Shown: piece by piece, positions 21,775-24,757 of the stretch
Numbering within the stretch: the first letter of the stretch is position 1
Layout: the number at the start of each line of letters is the position of its first letter
Source: Tetrahymena elliotti 4EA
Lineage: Eukaryota > Ciliophora > Oligohymenophorea > Hymenostomatida > Tetrahymenidae
Reading direction: 5' to 3'
Length of the DNA: 24,757 nucleotides
Assembly: GCA_000231825.2 (NCBI GenBank)
Contig: JH720294.1
Span: forward strand, 1,789,608-1,814,364
Translations under genes and position numbers: made by a program
Notes under the pieces: generated by a model
What the model saw: the letters and a program-made list of their open reading frames with translations, nothing else
The model's database searches: none
Told to the model about the DNA's origin: nothing

Positions 21775-21996
21775 TCACTCTCCACAGTAGTAGTAAGTTT
21801 GTAATTCTCCATTAACAAAATAGTGCCACCAGCAAGTGCAACTTTAATCTGCAGGAGAATCTTATGTACAGCAATCATCAGGATCAAGAAGATTACAAAC
21901 TGTGTGAGGATAGTCATATAGTTATCTTTTGAAATTACTAGCCTAAGCCAAACAGACCAAAGCCAAGAGAAGAATGCAGAGATATTATTTGTTCAT
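21775..21996 (-). CDS. Y: 73-aa secreted cysteine-rich peptide
   Basis: I know no named family. ATG is at 21996-21994 and TGA at 21777-21775. Residues 1-19 are a signal peptide: MNKQY, hydrophobic LCILLLALVCLA, then AQA, a good cleavage site before SNFK. The mature part, about 54 residues, is acidic and aromatic with six cysteines at 34, 42, 43, 53, 55 and 71, an even number suited to three disulfides. Its end resembles X1 and X2: C-T-C-W ... YYYC-G-E here against C-D-C-W ... YKYIC-E there. This suggests one peptide family with an extra cysteine pair in Y. Four Gln codons are TAA or TAG. It is divergent from P2, with only 84 bp between the start codons, so they may share a promoter region. 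A standard-code frame on the same strand (21726-21917) overlaps it and is spurious. Confidence 0.8.
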
Positions 21997-22080
21997 TTTA
22001 TTTTAATCCTTTTTTTTGATTTATATTTTAATTAATTTATTATTATTCCAAAACTTATTTTCTAATAAGCTTTTATACTT
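21997..22080. promoter_or_regulatory. 84-bp divergent intergenic region between Y and P2
   Basis: It separates the two start codons and should hold both promoters. It is almost pure A/T with T-runs. No specific element recognised. Confidence 0.4.
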
Positions 22081-22551
22081 ATGAATACCCTCTAAGAAAA
22101 TATATAATTTCCCCCCTCTACTATTTTGGGGTAAATTGAAAGATTAAAATTTTGTCAATAATTAAAATTCGGATATTTACTCACATTTAGATATAAACAC
22201 CATGAAATATTATTATTGATATTAGCCTTGTTTTCTATCTTCAAATCTTTATTTATTCTAAATAGATGTAAGGATAGTATCAAAGGATTAATTGGAATTT
22301 TTTTATGTTGCGCGACTTACTTTACCATTTCAATTTGTTTTAGATGGATGAATTTTATATTTTCTCAATCAAATCAAGATATCAATAGATTGTTATTCAA
22401 ATTCAAGGTTTTTAAAAACTTAATGGATTTGTTACTGACCTTTTGGATTATTTTCATTCTTGAATGTATCATTGCCAGTTCGATTAATAATTAAAAATAT
22501 CTACATAAAGATTTAAAGCTAAAGGTTTTTTAAATATACACTTTTCATTGA
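22081..22551 (+). CDS. P2: 156-aa predicted three-segment membrane protein
   Basis: I do not recognise the family. ATG 22081 begins MNTLQENIQF and the frame ends at TGA 22549-22551. Three hydrophobic segments lie at about residues 43-60 (EILLLILALFSIFKSLFIL), 69-87 (GLIGIFLCCATYFTISICF) and 114-133 (LMDLLLTFWIIFILECIIAS). There is no cleavable signal peptide. Cysteines lie in or beside the membrane segments (63, 76, 77, 86, 129). The protein aligns in frame along most of its length with P1 at 3-527, including LFI.N.C, LI...L.C...TIS and SS.NQK near the C-terminus. A standard-code reading would begin only at 22216 and end at the TAA in NNQK. It lies head-to-head with Y and directly before repeat A2, whose start overlaps its last codons. 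Function is unknown. Confidence 0.6.
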
Positions 22552-24170
22552 TAAAATTATCATAAATAGATGATTTTTCTAACATTTAACAAACCTACCC
22601 CCAATTTTTAATAAATGGATCAAATAAAATTGAGTAAAATTAAAATAATGTAAACTTACTTTTTACAGGATTCCAAAAATAATTTTGTTTGTAAAGATGA
22701 ATAGTATTGCTCATTAAAAAAAATCCCCAAGACACTTATTTATCAATAAAAGCAAATTATGATAATCTCAGATAAAATTTAATTGATTTTACAAATTAAC
22801 CTAAATGATATTACATTGATAACTATTTTTATGTTATTAATACTAAATAATGTCTGTAAGGCTATTTACAGCAGCAATTATATTTTTTTGTTACAAAACA
22901 TCTTTAAAATTTATTGTATTCTAACCATTATTTGCAAGCTAATTTAAATGCTTAAAAAGTAATATATGATTATTTTTAATAAAAATGCCACATGTTTCAT
23001 TCAAGCCTTTAAAAATTTGATGTATTAATAAATTAGTGTAATATAGGATCTAAATGAAAATTTTTTTAAGATATTTAGTTCAACCTGTTTTTAGTTATTT
23101 TCTAACACTGTTAATCAAAAATATTTAACAAAAATACAGGAAATATCTTCAATAAATTGCATTTTCTAAAGAATTATTTTTATGCTTTTAGGTATTTATT
23201 AAAAATTCTACTTTGTGCATTTGCAAATGCAAGAAAACTATCACAAATAAATGATTAAAAGTTAGTAAAAATTACTTTACTCATATTTTTAAATAAAAAG
23301 ATAACTTAACATCTTAGAAGGGTGCCGCATTCAAGCGTTAACACGTTTAATGGGCTAATAAATTAAAAATTGTTTTTAAGATTTCTGGATATAAAATATT
23401 CATAAAAGAGACTGCCTATTCATGAATCCAAAATAAATAAAATTAATAAGATTCATTAGTCCAGATTTTAGTTGAATTCAATAAATTAGATGAATTCAAT
23501 TGATTCAAAGCCATAGAAAGCAATGAACAAGATTAGAAATAAGCTCATAGAAGGAAAAATAAAATTTAATCTAAATATGATTTTGCATTAAAATTTTGAT
23601 TTTATTTCAAATTGAAAAAAATTATTTGTTTTAAGTATTGAGTATTATTTTATTTAGATTCATATATAATTAGATCTATTATGTTCGTGATAAGAATCAA
23701 TCTTAAGGATTTACACATCTTAATCTATGATTAAGAATTAATGATTTACATTCAGAATTATATAAATTAAAGCACTTTATTGGTACTAGTAGCTATTATA
23801 TTTAGTACTTAAAATAAAATTACAATTATAAAAATAAAGTGTTCATCTCTTATTAAATATTTAAGGATTCGAAGCTTAGCTAATAATAAATTCTTGAAGC
23901 CTTCAATCAATATGAATGGATTATTTTTTGTTTAATATAAACTATTTATATTTTCTTTCAATAAAGAAAATACATCAATAAATCAGATATTTATAATAGT
24001 TTTATCTAATAACTATCAAAATTGTTAAAATAATTAATTTTTGTAACTATCAGATATTAGATATGTTTATTTTTAAATATTTTATTATTCAATTATATCA
24101 CCAAAAAATACAATAAAATATTTTTATTAAAAATGTTGCATATTTAAAAAATATTTATTCAAATAAAAAT
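22508..24170. repeat. repeat A2, second copy of the non-coding block
   Basis: This is the counterpart of 2378-4135. It starts in the last codons of P2 and ends before the X2 duplication. It keeps AAACCTACCCCC (22590-22601), the palindrome at 23216-23231 and the internal direct repeat. It has about 30 extra bases near 23300 (GGGTGCCG segment) relative to A1 and lacks others. No gene recognised. Confidence 0.85.
23216..23231. repeat. 16-bp perfect palindrome TGCATTTGCAAATGCA
   Basis: Conserved with the 14-bp form in A1 at 3097-3110. Confidence 0.55.
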
Positions 24171-24294
24171 AATGCAAAAACAATAAGATAATAAAGATAA
24201 TACACTAAGTTTTATTAAAAACATTGATTAAAACCAAATTCATTTATTTAAACAATATTTATTTTTTAAATAAATGGATTTCATTTTAATAATT

Positions 24295-24757
24295 TAATAG
24301 GGATGTAGGCTTGACTTCATGAGTATTTTTATATCCTTAAAGATAATAAAAATTTTATTATTAGCATAAATAAAAATATTTTTGATAAAATAATGAAATA
24401 ACATTAAAATAAATTTTTGAAAGTGAGAGATTTGTTTTATGATTGTTTTAAAAAAAATTAATTTTTACAAACACAAATTATTTTTTTGAAAACACTTATA
24501 ATTTTATTTATATAGTTTATTTTGTGATCATTCACAAATGTATTTATATTTATTGTCTTCAATAGCCTACCAGCAATCACAGTTTTCATCAGTAACTAAG
24601 CAATTTACTTGGATATTATACTTACCAAAGACTCTAACAGTTTTAACAGAATCTTAAGCTTATGCAACAGGAGCAAAAGCACACATAACAAAGAGAACAA
24701 GAAGAGCAATGATAGAGACCTTCATTTATTGATATTATTTTTAATGAAATTATGTTT
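24295..24757. repeat. X duplication, copy 2 (runs off the window)
   Basis: This matches 1665-2165, including the X gene, its 3' flank and its upstream TTTATTGATATTATTTTTAA. The window ends about 30 bases upstream of the X2 start codon. Confidence 0.85.
24528..24725 (-). CDS. X2: 65-aa secreted cysteine peptide, paralogue of X1
   Basis: ATG is at 24725-24723 and TGA at 24530-24528. It has the same length and signal peptide as X1, except that the residue before the final Ala of the cleavage site is Gln (TAA) instead of Lys, so the site reads AQA. The mature chain of 42 residues keeps all four cysteines (42, 49, 51, 64) and differs from X1 only at residue 53 (Gln for Glu, TAG for GAG). Silent differences include CAA for TAA at residue 39. 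The changes are mostly synonymous and there are no indels, while the flanks carry indels; this indicates selection on the protein. It is probably secreted and disulfide-bonded. The 30-nt GTAAGT...TTAG segment is also present with one C/T difference. Confidence 0.8.

Noticed and set aside
21726..21917. Minus-strand 63-residue hydrophobic frame
   Set aside because: It overlaps gene Y in another frame; Y has a signal peptide, an even cysteine count and a TGA end.
22112..22130. Telomere-like C4...G4 sequence near the start of P2
   Set aside because: The C-run and the G-run are separate and form no CCCCAA repeat; both fall inside the P2 reading frame.
1..24757. CRISPR arrays, bacterial operons or bacterial insertion sequences
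   Set aside because: No regularly spaced short repeats and no transposase-like frames; codon use and composition are those of a ciliate nuclear genome.

Overview
The window reads as nuclear DNA of a ciliate, most likely Tetrahymena or a close relative. It is very AT-rich. Long, sensible proteins appear only when TAA and TAG are read as glutamine and TGA is the sole stop. The best internal evidence is the pair of 65-residue genes at 1936-2133 and 24528-24725: one codon is TAA in one copy and CAA in the other, a synonymous change under this code. Standard-code reading hides nearly every gene here. I cannot tell macronuclear from micronuclear DNA.

Layout. Positions 3-527 hold the 3' part of a small multi-pass membrane protein gene (P1). 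A minus-strand gene for a 65-residue secreted cysteine peptide (X1) lies at 1936-2133. A non-coding repeat (A1, about 2378-4135) and AT-rich DNA follow, with a possible 51-residue secreted or anchored peptide at 6180-6335. Repeat B1 (about 6770-9800) leads into two broken plus-strand genes. The first (10009-11241) encodes a coiled-coil protein with a C-terminal SPRY-like domain. The second (11708-17924) is a very large decayed gene with a propeller-like N-terminal half and a beta-helix C-terminal half carrying FxxN/GGAI (Pmp-type) repeats. Repeat B2 (about 17845-21090) covers the last codons of that gene and its downstream DNA. Next come a divergent pair, a 73-residue secreted cysteine peptide (Y, minus, 21775-21996) and a 156-residue membrane protein (P2, plus, 22081-22551), then repeat A2 (about 22508-24170) and the second 65-residue peptide gene (X2, minus, 24528-24725).

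Two duplications shape the window. B1 and B2 lie about 11.1 kb apart and share sequence that starts inside the end of the beta-helix gene, so an ancestral unit of gene plus downstream DNA was duplicated and the first copy has lost its gene. The P, A and X modules occur at both ends of the window, about 20-22.6 kb apart.

The intact part is a set of tiny secreted cysteine peptides next to small membrane proteins. X and Y share a C-terminal C-x-C-W ... C-(x)-E signature, and the P proteins keep one reading frame in both copies. A ligand/receptor-like or defence-like role is conceivable but is inference only. The long genes are clearly broken, by frame changes, in-frame TGA codons and a 10-bp tandem duplication.
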